The notes below the pieces were generated by a model that did not search any database, was not told the origin of the DNA, and saw nothing but the letters and a program-made list of their open reading frames with translations. From positions 124,001 to 188,000 of the forward strand of contig NZ_JACJUD010000005.1 of NCBI RefSeq assembly GCF_014174475.1: DNA of 64,000 nucleotides, given 5' to 3'. Origin of the DNA: Aquipseudomonas ullengensis (GTDB taxonomy: Bacteria > Pseudomonadota > Gammaproteobacteria > Pseudomonadales > Pseudomonadaceae). Below are positions 25,395 to 33,261 of the stretch, in pieces. The stretch's first letter is position 1, and each line of letters begins with the position of its first letter. The position numbers and the translations under genes were made by a program.

Positions 25395-26201
25395 CTACGC
25401 GGCGAATAACCGTCCCCAATCTCTCTTAGAAAGCTCTCTGCATGCGTCAGGAGCTCCACCGAAGCATCTCAATGACGCTCTCATCATCAGGGCTTCAGAT
25501 TCGTAAGAAATTGGCTGTCCATCTTGGTCAAGTAGAACTCCACCAGCCCCAATTAGCAGCGCATGGCCGCCAACGACATCATGAGCTGACACCGGGACGA
25601 GAGAAGCACCTGCGACAGCATCGCCAGCGGCTACACGGGCTAATCGGTAGGCGATACTCGGCGTTGGAATAAATTCGGCAGGTGCACAAAGCTCCGCATT
25701 GAGCTTTGGTTTGCTCGCGGCCGCCGTGCTCACCAACACGCGGCTGCCTAGTGTCAGATTAAGGTGATTCAGTCGAAAGAGTACGGACTTACCGTTGCGG
25801 AAAACGCTGTCGCCACCTATCGCCCAGGAGATGCAGTCAGGGCCGCGATCTGACGTGACCGGCGCATAAACCACTCCAAGCACAGGAGCGGTGTTGAGTA
25901 GCAGCCCAACCGAAATCGCCGACCCCTTCCGGCCCAGAAGAAAGTCGCTGGTACCATCATTGGGGTCAACTACCCAGCAATATTCGTGGCCTGTCAGTCG
26001 AGCGCCTGTTTCCTCTCCCCAGAAATCACAGTCCAGAAGTTCAAGTAAGCTCCTACGTAGCATGACTTCGATCTCAGCATCGACCTCTGCCTTGTCCCCA
26101 TAACCTCTTGGCCCGCCAGGACGACACCACTCTGCGGATAGGAGATTGCCTGCTAACAGCACTATCTCAGTTACTGGCTTCAGCAACTTCAAGCAATTCA
26201 T
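25395..26201 (-). CDS. Inositol-monophosphatase-family phosphatase (CysQ/SuhB-like)
   Basis: This Li-sensitive-type phosphatase fold has 268 residues from the ATG at 26201; another ATG lies 12 bases upstream. The metal-site motifs are present: GEET (E63, E64), D79-P-N-D82-G-T and a downstream SAHDVVGGHALL matching the WDxAAG motif. The usual DPLDGT is DPNDGT here. Family members hydrolyse inositol phosphates, 3'-phosphoadenosine 5'-phosphate or sugar phosphates. A dedicated copy beside a helicase and two HAD proteins suggests nucleotide or nucleic-acid end chemistry, which is inference only. Confidence 0.8.
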   Translation of the reverse strand: MNCLKLLKPVTEIVLLAGNLLSAEWCRPGGPRGYGDKAEVDAEIEVMLRRSLLELLDCDFWGEETGARLTGHEYCWVVDPNDGTSDFLLGRKGSAISVGLLLNTAPVLGVVYAPVTSDRGPDCISWAIGGDSVFRNGKSVLFRLNHLNLTLGSRVLVSTAAASKPKLNAELCAPAEFIPTPSIAYRLARVAAGDAVAGASLVPVSAHDVVGGHALLIGAGGVLLDQDGQPISYESEALMMRASLRCFGGAPDACRELSKRDWGRLFAA

Positions 26202-26338
26202 AGATTTTTCCAAGAAGCACCTTCCCTACACCGTCGGCAAACGCATCAATCCCTGTGCTCGTTACGTTGCACGAAAGCTTGTTTAGTCGCCTCTACGACT
26301 AGGGCCAAAAGCCCACCAGGATCGAGCATCTGTCGAAG

Positions 26339-26830
26339 TCAATTGCGCAATTGGAGCTTACCAACCAGTTCAGCCAGAGCCCCCAGCGCAGAAAGGCCAC
26401 ACATAGGATCAGTTGTAATCAGGTGCTCACGCAGACAATCCGGCCAACCCACGGCATCGTCGTCGATTGCAAGCCAGGGGGAGTGATCTGGTCGGCGAGC
26501 CAGCCAAGCCGCAATCTGCTCGTATCGCGTTTGATCATCCCAAGGGATGCCGTCGGGCCAGCCTCGACTCATTGCCGAATGCCAAGTCGCACCGATTACC
26601 CGGTGCCTCAGCTCAGCCGGCAGCGCCTTGCGAGCCTTCTGGTAACCGAGATTTCGCGCCCAGCTCGTCGACAGGACGATACGGATGTCCTGATGTGTGC
26701 TCAGCACCCCAATCAACTGCGGAGCCCACATGAATAGCTCGCCCGCGGCACGCAGCTCAATCTTGCCATTGAGCCGCAGATACACGGCGTCAGGATGCAG
26801 GACACCATCGAAGTCGAGAAACAGAATCAT
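26339..26830 (-). CDS. HAD-domain protein of the HAD_SAK type
   Basis: From ATG 26830 the 163-residue protein starts MILFLDFDGVLHP with the catalytic D6-x-D8. It continues with IRIVLSTSWARNLGY (motif II Ser/Thr) and the acidic WLAIDDDAVGWPD (motif IV). This layout matches small HAD proteins of the HAD_SAK group, which Aravind and co-workers linked to RNA repair contexts (from memory). Its start overlaps the end of the helicase gene if the ATG at 26842 is used, so the two are closely coupled. The substrate is unknown. Confidence 0.75.
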   Translation of the reverse strand: MILFLDFDGVLHPDAVYLRLNGKIELRAAGELFMWAPQLIGVLSTHQDIRIVLSTSWARNLGYQKARKALPAELRHRVIGATWHSAMSRGWPDGIPWDDQTRYEQIAAWLARRPDHSPWLAIDDDAVGWPDCLREHLITTDPMCGLSALGALAELVGKLQLRN

Positions 26831-26832
26831 GG

Positions 26833-28227
26833 TCAAAAGCAAGCCAGAAGCTGCTGTCTGAAATGATGAGAAAAGCTCACCTGATAGCTTGGCTCTGCGG
26901 CAAAACTTCCAACTGAAAGAACGTTCGTTGATCCTGCTCTATCAGTAGGTTCAGCCCCACCTCCGACGCGATCCTCCAAGCCCCCAAGCTTGCCAACATG
27001 CTCCAGAAGCTCAGGCTTTGAGTATGGAATAAGGCCAGACACCTCCCTCAACACCGCTAGGTCATCCGGAAGGTCATCAGCAACTCGCTCTGCAAAGCCG
27101 TGCAACGTGGGCTCCGCCAACATGAATAACCAAGCCTGGTCATCAAACTCACCCGTTCGCCTAAGCACCCGCCCCAGCACTTGCCGGTAATGCAGCTCGG
27201 TTCGGATACGACTTAGATAGCAGCACACCTGCAACCTCGGAATGTCAGTGCCTTCGCTGATCATTCCGACGGCCACAATCCAGCGACAGGTACTGTGCCT
27301 GAAGCCATTAATAACCAGTTGAGCATCTGGAGTTTTGTTGGTCACGATGCAGCAATCTTCACCCTTTGCGTCCAGGGCCTGAGCAATCTGCTGAGCATGC
27401 TCAATGTCAGTAGCAACTACCAATCCGGCAGCATCAGACTTGGTCAGGCGAAGCTCATTGAGTTTGCTGCAGCCAAGATCAAGTAGCTGATCGATCAACT
27501 CATTATGGCGCAGCAATTCTTCGTAGGTAACGGGTGACTCCCCCAATAGCTTCGCAATGCTAGGGAACAACCTCACGGCGCTATCTGTGCCTAGCTCCTC
27601 TGTGAGCTTCACCTTCTGATTATCGAGCAGGACAATTCGAGGGGAACGACAGACGCCGTCGGCAATTGCATCTCCCAAACCATAGCGGTAATCGCAAATC
27701 AGATGCCCTTCAGGCGTCGAGTAGCGAGCCAGGACAATGGCTCTATCGTCCGAACGCCATGGCGTGCCTGATAGGGCTAGTGTGAAGGCCGCGCGATCCT
27801 GTATGCGGTGCAATATCTGCTGCCCCCAGACGTTGCTGAACAGCAGGTCATGGCCAGCACAGTGGTGGACTTCATCGAAGACGACGAGCACACGGTAGTC
27901 ATTAAGAAGCTGCCAGAAGTCCTCATCACGGTGCTCCATAGCCTGGTAGGTGAATGCCGCACCCACTGCACCTATCTGCCCGTCGAGGCGCCTACCAAGC
28001 ACCGAGGAAAAAGTCGAACGGACACTCTCAACGACCTGGCAAGATGGCGCAAAGCACAGCACTAGATCGATTCTGTTCTGCTCAAGCAGTCGGCTGGCCA
28101 ATCCTGCAGCCATACGAGTCTTACCGGCTCCCGGTGTGGCCTGACAGAAGAAGTGTGGCGTGAGGGTGAAGTGCTCCAACGCCGTGCTGATGCAGCTGGT
28201 TTGCCAGTCCCGTAGCGATCCGGTCAT
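26833..28227 (-). CDS. Superfamily 2 DEAD/DEAH-type helicase
   Basis: A 464-residue ATP-dependent nucleic-acid motor: Walker A ATPGAGKT (K36), Walker B DEVH (118-121), motif III SGTPW (~153), motif V-like GMISEGTDIP (~321-330) and motif VI QVLGRVLRR (349-357). It resembles the type III restriction and UvrB-like branch of SF2 (ResIII plus Helicase_C) without an obvious nuclease domain. Its start overlaps the stop of the winged-helix gene by four bases (ATGA) and its end overlaps the HAD_SAK gene, so three proteins are made from one coupled message. Confidence 0.88.
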   Translation of the reverse strand: MTGSLRDWQTSCISTALEHFTLTPHFFCQATPGAGKTRMAAGLASRLLEQNRIDLVLCFAPSCQVVESVRSTFSSVLGRRLDGQIGAVGAAFTYQAMEHRDEDFWQLLNDYRVLVVFDEVHHCAGHDLLFSNVWGQQILHRIQDRAAFTLALSGTPWRSDDRAIVLARYSTPEGHLICDYRYGLGDAIADGVCRSPRIVLLDNQKVKLTEELGTDSAVRLFPSIAKLLGESPVTYEELLRHNELIDQLLDLGCSKLNELRLTKSDAAGLVVATDIEHAQQIAQALDAKGEDCCIVTNKTPDAQLVINGFRHSTCRWIVAVGMISEGTDIPRLQVCCYLSRIRTELHYRQVLGRVLRRTGEFDDQAWLFMLAEPTLHGFAERVADDLPDDLAVLREVSGLIPYSKPELLEHVGKLGGLEDRVGGGAEPTDRAGSTNVLSVGSFAAEPSYQVSFSHHFRQQLLACF

Positions 28228-28811
28228 TGATTGGCGGCTAGCGTCTTGAGTGTCTTCTCGATAGCACGCAGATGTCCTAACAGACGAGAACTGCGATCCC
28301 TTGCCTCCATGTACTCGCCATCCACCTTTCCTCGCAGATGCGGCATATCCTCCAGAAGTAGTTTGAATCGCTCCGCCTCCCCCATAGAAGAAAGAAAATC
28401 CAAACGGATCTCTTTGTGGAGCGCTTCCAAGTGCTGATCCGCATCTACTGGAGGCTGAATTGGCACCGCCTCAACTTCGGAAACGCCAGACTCTTGCTCG
28501 GGTTGGCAGACAGTCCTGGGACAGTCAAACCCGTTATCGATTAACTCCAGCTGCATACGAGCCGGCATCGGCTGCAAATGGTAGACCTGTCCCCGTGAGC
28601 GCCGCTCTTCATCGAGCACAACCCACCCCATACGCACCATTCGGCGGACTTGCTCATACACATAGCGGCGCACATCACCGATGCGAAAAGTTCTGCCAGC
28701 TAGGTGCTTGGCATAGGCATCGCGCAGCTCACTTATCGTGAACCTTGCTCTCCCTCCCTCCTGAAGCAGCTCATACAGGCGCCTGTCAAAGAGAAACGAG
28801 GCCGATTTCAT
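28224..28811 (-). CDS. Winged-helix and coiled-coil protein, unknown
   Basis: A 195-residue protein with no recognised name. Residues ~5-75 look like a winged helix-turn-helix (LYELLQEGGRARFTISELRD, then GDVRRYVYEQVRRMVRMGWV and a hairpin). The C-terminal third (HLEALHKEIRLDFLSSMGEA, RSSRLLGHLRAIEKTLKTL) is a predicted coiled coil. This fits a DNA- or RNA-binding adaptor for the helicase encoded next, with which it overlaps by four bases. It is the first gene of the leftward row and lies back to back with the XRE regulator. Confidence 0.65.
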   Translation of the reverse strand: MKSASFLFDRRLYELLQEGGRARFTISELRDAYAKHLAGRTFRIGDVRRYVYEQVRRMVRMGWVVLDEERRSRGQVYHLQPMPARMQLELIDNGFDCPRTVCQPEQESGVSEVEAVPIQPPVDADQHLEALHKEIRLDFLSSMGEAERFKLLLEDMPHLRGKVDGEYMEARDRSSRLLGHLRAIEKTLKTLAANQ

Positions 28812-28916
28812 TGAGGTACCAGAAGGTTAAATTGCGAAATTAATACGGATTATAGTCCGTGGCTGGTGCGTCCGCAAACACACGATAGTGCCGCCTCAAG
28901 TGGGATTGAGGCAGTC

Positions 28917-29138
28917 ATGGATAAGTTGGCGAAAGCGTTGGGGGGACGCATCCGAGCACAGAGAAAGGCCTGCCAGATTTCTCAGGATGCACTAGCGCTA
29001 GCCTGTAGCATCGACCGCAGCTATATGGGAAGAATCGAGCGTGGTGAAGTAAACATTACGATCGAGAAGCTGTATCGGATCGCCGGGGAGCTCGCTTGTG
29101 ATCCCTCGTCCCTTCTGCCTCAACTGTCAGAGCTTTAG
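28917..29138 (+). CDS. XRE-family transcriptional regulator
   Basis: This small 73-residue protein is almost wholly a Cro/C1-type helix-turn-helix (ALGGRIRAQRKACQISQDAL, CSIDRSYMGRIERGEVN, TIEKLYRIAGEL). The start at 28917 is chosen because it immediately precedes the domain. It is divergent from the winged-helix/helicase row with about 105 bases between the starts, so it probably controls that promoter. Such C.-protein-like regulators often accompany restriction or other defence modules. Confidence 0.8.
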   Translation: MDKLAKALGGRIRAQRKACQISQDALALACSIDRSYMGRIERGEVNITIEKLYRIAGELACDPSSLLPQLSEL

Positions 29139-29143
29139 CTACA

Positions 29144-29390
29144 TGAATAGCCACGGGTTTCGTGGAGGCCTCAACTCTTGAGAAGATGAGGCTATAAGAA
29201 AGACTACGCCCCCCCTGAAGTCGGTGAACGTGCCGTGCGCATGGTTCTTGAACACCTGAACGGCCACCCTCCAAATGGGCTGCCATTGAGGTTATAGCGC
29301 CGAAGATTGGCTACGCTGCGCAAACCCTGCATGGCTGGATTCGTCGCCAGCAGACCGATGCGGGACAGCGTCCCGGTCAGACCTAATCCA
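29144..29390 (+). pseudogene. Remnant of an IS3-family element: left end and decayed orfA
   Basis: TGAATAGCC at 29144 starts a 27-base stretch that matches the left end of the intact IS at 20 of 27 positions. It is followed by a decayed OrfA: RPPEVGERAVRMVLEHLNGH, then with a frame change EVIAPKIGYAAQTLHGWIRR and TDAGQRPGQT before a stop. The start codon is lost. No orfB or right end follows before the tRNA genes. The OrfA belongs to a different IS3 subtype from the one at 4617. Confidence 0.65.
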
Positions 29391-29525
29391 AGGCCAATAT
29401 ATCTAGCGACCGCAGGCAAATCGCAGCCTAAGCATGGGCCATCTAGAAGGTGAGAGGCTAATAGCTCGTGCCTCACTCGCACCGAATTAACATCAATGCG
29501 CAGTGATGGAACAGGGCCTAGTGGA

Positions 29526-29600
29526 TGGCGCCCCCTGCTGGATTCGAACCAGCATCTAGCCCTTAGGAGGGGCTTGTTCTATCCATTGAACTAAGGGGAC
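29526..29600 (-). tRNA. tRNA-Arg (anticodon CCU), divergent copy
   Basis: It folds fully on the minus strand: acceptor GTCCCCT with AGGGGGC, anticodon stem AGCCC/GGGCT around loop CTCCTAA (anticodon CCU, reading AGG), T-arm GCTGG-TTCGAAT-CCAGC, discriminator G and an encoded CCA (29526-29528). It differs throughout from the truncated tRNA-Arg(CCU) 63 bases upstream. It is probably a tRNA brought in by the mobile element, and may supply the AGG-decoding function. Confidence 0.85.
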
Positions 29601-29662
29601 AGCTTGTGGCGGGGCTCAGATTTTACAAGGTTCCAATGTGCAGTGAAATCTTGACTGTACAA

Positions 29663-29719
29663 GAACCTCCAACCTTCCCCTTAGGAGGGGGATGCTCTAT
29701 CCAATTGAGCTACTGGGAC
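29663..29719 (-). pseudogene. 5' part of a tRNA-Arg(CCU) gene broken in the T-loop
   Basis: Reading leftward from 29719, GTCCCAGTAGCTCAATTGGA starts a normal tRNA: D-arm, anticodon stem-loop CCCCT-CCTAA-GGGG and T-stem GGAGG, ending at the T-loop residues TTC (29663). The expected GAGTCCTCC and acceptor 3' strand (CTGGGAC) are absent. The 57 remaining bases cannot form a working tRNA. The intact 5' side faces the core genome (amrZ, mgtE), so this looks like the original chromosomal gene and the insertion point of the island. Confidence 0.8.
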
Positions 29720-30086
29720 ATGCAGAGTAACGACAGCTCTGTCGCAACCTAGCGGGCGGCATGTTAGCGGGCACGTCAGCATTTGTCATGCCGTTAACTT
29801 TACGGGAACGTACCGGGAACCCCGGCGCATTGGCGCTGTCTCACCAGCAGCTCTAGCTAGCGCCATGCAGCGGCGTTTTGCCTATTGGCACGCATTTCGG
29901 ACAACTGGTGCTGGCAATGCGCCTGCATTCCGACCACAATCCGACACGCAATTGGCGTCAAATAGTCGACCACTTAAATTTTCGATGCTGATCCCAGCTG
30001 AACGGCTAGTGCCAAACACGGTCAAAGCAGTGACAATTCAGTAGCTGAATGCCAGCATCGCTTTCCTGAACTAACCGGTTTAATAT
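29720..30086. other. Intergenic region upstream of amrZ
   Basis: About 370 bases without a gene. They should contain the promoter of the tRNA-Arg remnant and the amrZ promoter. I see no clear -35/-10 pair for amrZ and no certain AmrZ box. Confidence 0.4.
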
Positions 30087-30413
30087 ATGCGCCCTATGAA
30101 ACAGGCAATCTATTCCAGCCGTACGGCTGACAAGTTTGTGGTCCGCCTACCCGACGGCATGCGCGAGCGCATCTCCGACGTAGCGCGCAATCATCACCGC
30201 AGCATGAACTCGGAAATCATCGCTCGCCTCGAGCAGAGCCTGGTTCAGGAAGACTCCCTGGGCGATGACCTTGAACTGCGGCTGGACAGCCCCGAGCTCT
30301 CCTTGCACGAACGCGAGCTTCTACAGCGCTTTCGCCAGCTCTCGCGACGCCAGCAGAATGCACTGGTCGCCCTGATCGCTCATGATGCAGAACTGGCCAG
30401 CGAAGAAGCCTGA
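30087..30413 (+). CDS. amrZ: AmrZ, ribbon-helix-helix regulator of alginate and motility
   Basis: This 108-residue Arc-family protein has an N-terminal ribbon ([20 protein letters not shown]) and helices ([20 protein letters not shown]) that form the DNA-binding fold, followed by a C-terminal tetramerisation segment ([20 protein letters not shown]). Length and sequence agree closely with P. aeruginosa AmrZ as I remember it. There it activates algD and c-di-GMP genes and represses fleQ and its own promoter. It lies alone, just inside the core side of the tRNA-Arg junction, and ends before a bidirectional terminator. Confidence 0.88.
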   Translation: MRPMKQAIYSSRTADKFVVRLPDGMRERISDVARNHHRSMNSEIIARLEQSLVQEDSLGDDLELRLDSPELSLHERELLQRFRQLSRRQQNALVALIAHDAELASEEA

Positions 30414-30430
30414 CAGTTACTGCAGCACAT

Positions 30431-30459
30431 AAAAAAGCCGGCTATTAGCCGGCTTTTTT
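30431..30459. terminator. Bidirectional terminator between amrZ and mgtE
   Basis: A perfect palindrome, AAAAAAGCCGGCTA facing TAGCCGGCTTTTTT, serves the convergent amrZ and mgtE genes. Confidence 0.9.
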
Positions 30460-30488
30460 GTGGCCGCTCCACAGGAGCGGCAGCAAGA

Positions 30489-31931
30489 TCAGATCAGGAA
30501 TAGCGTCGCCATACCCAGGAAAATGAAGAAGCCACCACTGTCGGTCATGGCAGTGATCATTACACTCGCCCCCATCGCCGGGTCGCGCCCCATGCGCAGC
30601 AACGTCATGGGAATCAGCACCCCCATCAAGGCCGCCAATAGCAGATTGAGCGTCATCGCCCCGGTCATCACCAGCCCCAGCGACCAACTGCCATACAGCA
30701 GATAAGCCACAACACCAATGACCCCACCCCAGACCACGCCATTGACCAGCGCCACTGCCAGCTCTTTGCGCATCAGTCGTGAGGTGTTACCGGAACTCAG
30801 CTGATCGAGTGCCAAGGCGCGCACGATCATGGTGATGGTCTGATTACCCGAGTTGCCACCGATACCCGCCACTATCGGCATCAATGCCGCTAGTGCCACC
30901 AGCTTCTCGATAGAACCCTCAAACAGGCCAATCACCCGAGAAGCGATGAATGCGGTCACCAGGTTGATTGCCAGCCAGGCCCAACGGTTACCGAGGGATT
31001 TCCACACCGAGGCGAAGATATCCTCCTCCTCGCGCAGACCCGCCATGTTCAGGACTTCGGTCTCGCTCTCTTCACGAATGAGGTCGACCATTTCATCGAT
31101 GGTCAGACGACCAATCAACCGACCATTGGCTTCCACCACCGGGGCCGAAATAAGGTCGTAACGCTCGAAGGCTTGCGCGGCATCATAAACATCCTCGCCT
31201 GGCTGGAAGCTCACCGGATCACTGGCCATGACCTCACTGACCTGCTTGTCAGGATCGTTGACCAGAAGGCGCTTGATCGGCAGTACACCCTTGAGCACAC
31301 CGTCATAATCGACCACGAACAGTTTGTCGGTATGGCCCGGTAGCTCTTTGAGGCGGCGCAGGTAACGCAATACCACTTCGAGGCTGACATCCTCGCGAAT
31401 GGTGACCATCTCGAAGTCCATCAGCGCGCCAACCTGGTCCTCTTCGTAGGACAAAGCCGAACGCACACGCTCGCGCTGCTGCGCATCGAGCGTTTCCATG
31501 AGCTCGAGAACAACATCGCGCGGCAGCTCAGGCGCGAGATCCGCAAGCTCGTCCGCATCCATGTCCTTGGCTGCAGCGAGGATCTCGTGATCGTCCATGT
31601 CCGCAATCAGCGATTCGCGGACTGCGTCGGAGACTTCAAGGAGGATGTCGCCATCACGCTCAGCCTTGACCAACTGCCAAACGGTCAGCCGGTCATTGAG
31701 CGGTAGTGCTTCGAGGATATGCGCGACGTCGGCGGAGTGCAGCTCATCCAGCTTGCGCTGCAACTCGGCGAGGTTTTGCCGGTGGACCAGGTTCTCGACC
31801 AGGTCCTGATTCTGGCCTTCCTGGCGATGCGCCAGGCTTTCCACCAGTTTGTGGCGATGCAGCAGATCAATCACCTGGGCCAGGCGATCCTGCAAGCTTT
31901 CTTGCGGCTTTTTGGCTTCTACTTCAGTCAT
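30489..31931 (-). CDS. mgtE: MgtE magnesium transporter
   Basis: This 480-residue Mg2+ channel has an N-terminal superhelical domain (LAELQRKLDELHSADVAHIL, LLEVSDAVRESLIADMDDHE), two CBS domains (VMASDPVSFQPGEDV, LTIDEMVDLIREE) that sense cytoplasmic Mg, a plug helix and five membrane helices. The pore motif PIVAGIGGNSGNQT is present. The start at 31931 (MTEVEAKK) is preferred to an upstream in-frame codon. In P. aeruginosa, MgtE levels also affect type III secretion. A structured leader lies upstream on its strand. Confidence 0.9.
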   Translation of the reverse strand: MTEVEAKKPQESLQDRLAQVIDLLHRHKLVESLAHRQEGQNQDLVENLVHRQNLAELQRKLDELHSADVAHILEALPLNDRLTVWQLVKAERDGDILLEVSDAVRESLIADMDDHEILAAAKDMDADELADLAPELPRDVVLELMETLDAQQRERVRSALSYEEDQVGALMDFEMVTIREDVSLEVVLRYLRRLKELPGHTDKLFVVDYDGVLKGVLPIKRLLVNDPDKQVSEVMASDPVSFQPGEDVYDAAQAFERYDLISAPVVEANGRLIGRLTIDEMVDLIREESETEVLNMAGLREEEDIFASVWKSLGNRWAWLAINLVTAFIASRVIGLFEGSIEKLVALAALMPIVAGIGGNSGNQTITMIVRALALDQLSSGNTSRLMRKELAVALVNGVVWGGVIGVVAYLLYGSWSLGLVMTGAMTLNLLLAALMGVLIPMTLLRMGRDPAMGASVMITAMTDSGGFFIFLGMATLFLI

Positions 31932-32028
31932 ATGGCGCGCTCCACCCCAGCAGCAGAGCACGCCACGGGGTCAATCAGTCAATACGCGATCGGTCAAACG
32001 AGATTGAGCAACTACTGGGTAAGTCCAT

Positions 32029-32077
32029 GGTGGTATCCCACAAGCCCCGGCGGGGCTGACACGGCAATAATACCACC
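32029..32077 (-). promoter_or_regulatory. Nested hairpins in the mgtE leader
   Basis: An outer stem, ggtggtat (32029-32036) with ataccacc (32070-32077), encloses a compact hairpin, agcccc-ggc-ggggct (32043-32057). The structure lies about 100-145 bases upstream of the mgtE start on the same strand. It could be a leader control element or an operator; the sequence does not decide this. It does not match the M-box motif I remember. The rest of the 31932-32245 gap shows nothing else. Confidence 0.35.
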
Positions 32078-32245
32078 CCACACAGAGTTTGTAGGGCCGA
32101 AATCGCGTCTAGAACAAGCGCTTGCAGCAAAAACCTAAGCAACCTGTGAATCCTTTATCCGACGCTTGCACTGCATCACAAGACACCACTGGCGAAGCCG
32201 AAAAGCCCGACTAGGCTTGTGTGCAACCGTCAAGGAGGACGACCC

Positions 32246-32740
32246 ATGCTGCAATCATGCTGCGCTGGAATCTGCGCATTTCTGCTCTGCCCCACCCTGC
32301 ACGCCTCAACCGTATTTCGCTGCGAAGACGCCAGCGGCCATATCACCTACACCCTGCAAGGCTGCCCTGTAGCGGCCGACCAACAACTACAGAGCGCCGA
32401 CAACCCAACACCCGGGCAAGGCAAAGCCGTGCCGCTGGCAAAAACCCGTAAAGGCGAAGGCAAGCGCAGCAAGAAAGACAAGAAGAGCGAGGATTTACTG
32501 GTAGTAGGCGAGAAGCAGGATGGCTGCGGCAACCGCGTTACCGGGAGCGAGCGGCGCAGCGCGATGATTCGCCAACAAGCGCGCAGCGGCATGACCCAGC
32601 GCGATGTTGAAAGCAGCTTGGGCAAACCCGACAAGATCACCAGCCAGGACGGCCAGACCCGCTATCACTACGAAGACAACGAAGGCAATCGGCGCCAAGT
32701 CACCTTTGACGAGTCCGGCTGCGTAAAAGGAAAACACTGA
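32246..32740 (+). CDS. Secreted DUF4124-domain protein
   Basis: From ATG 32246 (ribosome site AAGGAGG), a 164-residue protein has a Cys-rich signal peptide (MLQSCCAGICAFLLCPTLHA). A DUF4124 start follows (STVFRCEDASGHITYTLQGC), then a basic Lys-rich linker (KGEGKRSKKDKKSEDL) and a C-terminal SmpA/OmlA-like segment (MTQRDVESSLGKPDKITSQD, YHYEDNEGNRRQVTF). DUF4124 proteins of pseudomonads are periplasmic and uncharacterised. It is a single gene with its own terminator. Confidence 0.75.
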   Translation: MLQSCCAGICAFLLCPTLHASTVFRCEDASGHITYTLQGCPVAADQQLQSADNPTPGQGKAVPLAKTRKGEGKRSKKDKKSEDLLVVGEKQDGCGNRVTGSERRSAMIRQQARSGMTQRDVESSLGKPDKITSQDGQTRYHYEDNEGNRRQVTFDESGCVKGKH

Positions 32741-32746
32741 AAAGCA

Positions 32747-32772
32747 AAAGGCCCGCATCTCTGCGGGCCTTT
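32747..32772 (+). terminator. Intrinsic terminator after the DUF4124 gene
   Basis: The stem aaaggcccgc/gcgggccttt with loop atctct is followed by TCGTTTTT. Confidence 0.88.
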
Positions 32773-32780
32773 CGTTTTTA

Positions 32781-32857
32781 TGGTGCACTCAGGAGGATTC
32801 GAACCTCCGACCGCTCGGTTCGTAGCCGAGTACTCTATCCAGCTGAGCTATGAGTGC
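32781..32857 (-). tRNA. tRNA-Arg (anticodon ACG)
   Basis: A 77-base gene on the minus strand with acceptor GCACTCA/TGAGTGC, anticodon loop CTACGAA (ACG, becoming ICG), T-arm GGAGG-TTCGAAT-CCTCC and encoded CCA. An identical copy lies at 32928-33004. Confidence 0.95.
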
Positions 32858-32927
32858 ATTAGCGCTTTTTGACCAGATCACCGCTGGTTGAACCAAACAA
32901 CCCGCATAACTGCGAGTTGTTTAAATA

Positions 32928-33004
32928 TGGTGCACTCAGGAGGATTCGAACCTCCGACCGCTCGGTTCGTAGCCGAGTACTCTATCCAGCTGAGCTATGA
33001 GTGC
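32928..33004 (-). tRNA. tRNA-Arg (anticodon ACG), second copy
   Basis: Identical in sequence to the gene at 32781-32857, with 70 bases between them. The two copies and tRNA-Ser form a cluster read in the same direction as rsmA. Confidence 0.95.
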
Positions 33005-33108
33005 ATGGGGTGCGCATTATAGGGAGCCAGACCTTATGGTCAAGCACTTTTCCGAATAACTTCAATAGCTTATCGGCCTTAATGCACTACAACCGAAGTT
33101 GTAAATAA

Positions 33109-33199
33109 TGGCGGAGAAGGGGGGATTCGAACCCCCGACACCCTTTTGAGGTGTACTCCCTTAGCAGGGGAGCGCCTTCGGCCACTCGGCCACCTCTCC
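33109..33199 (-). tRNA. tRNA-Ser (anticodon GCU)
   Basis: A 91-base class II tRNA with acceptor GGAGAGG/CCTTCTCC, anticodon loop CTGCTAA (GCU), a long variable arm (GTACACCTCAAAAGGGTGTC) and encoded CCA. It is the gene nearest to rsmA, 62 bases downstream of it. Confidence 0.95.
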
Positions 33200-33261
33200 G
33201 CAACACGGGGCGCATGATAACCATGTTTTCCCCGTTTGCAAAGCCAAAATTTCGATAAAAA

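Noticed and set aside
32781..33004. Repeated 77-base units suggesting a repeat array or CRISPR
   Set aside because: Each unit folds as tRNA-Arg(ACG) with encoded CCA; there are only two copies. No CRISPR array was seen anywhere in the window.
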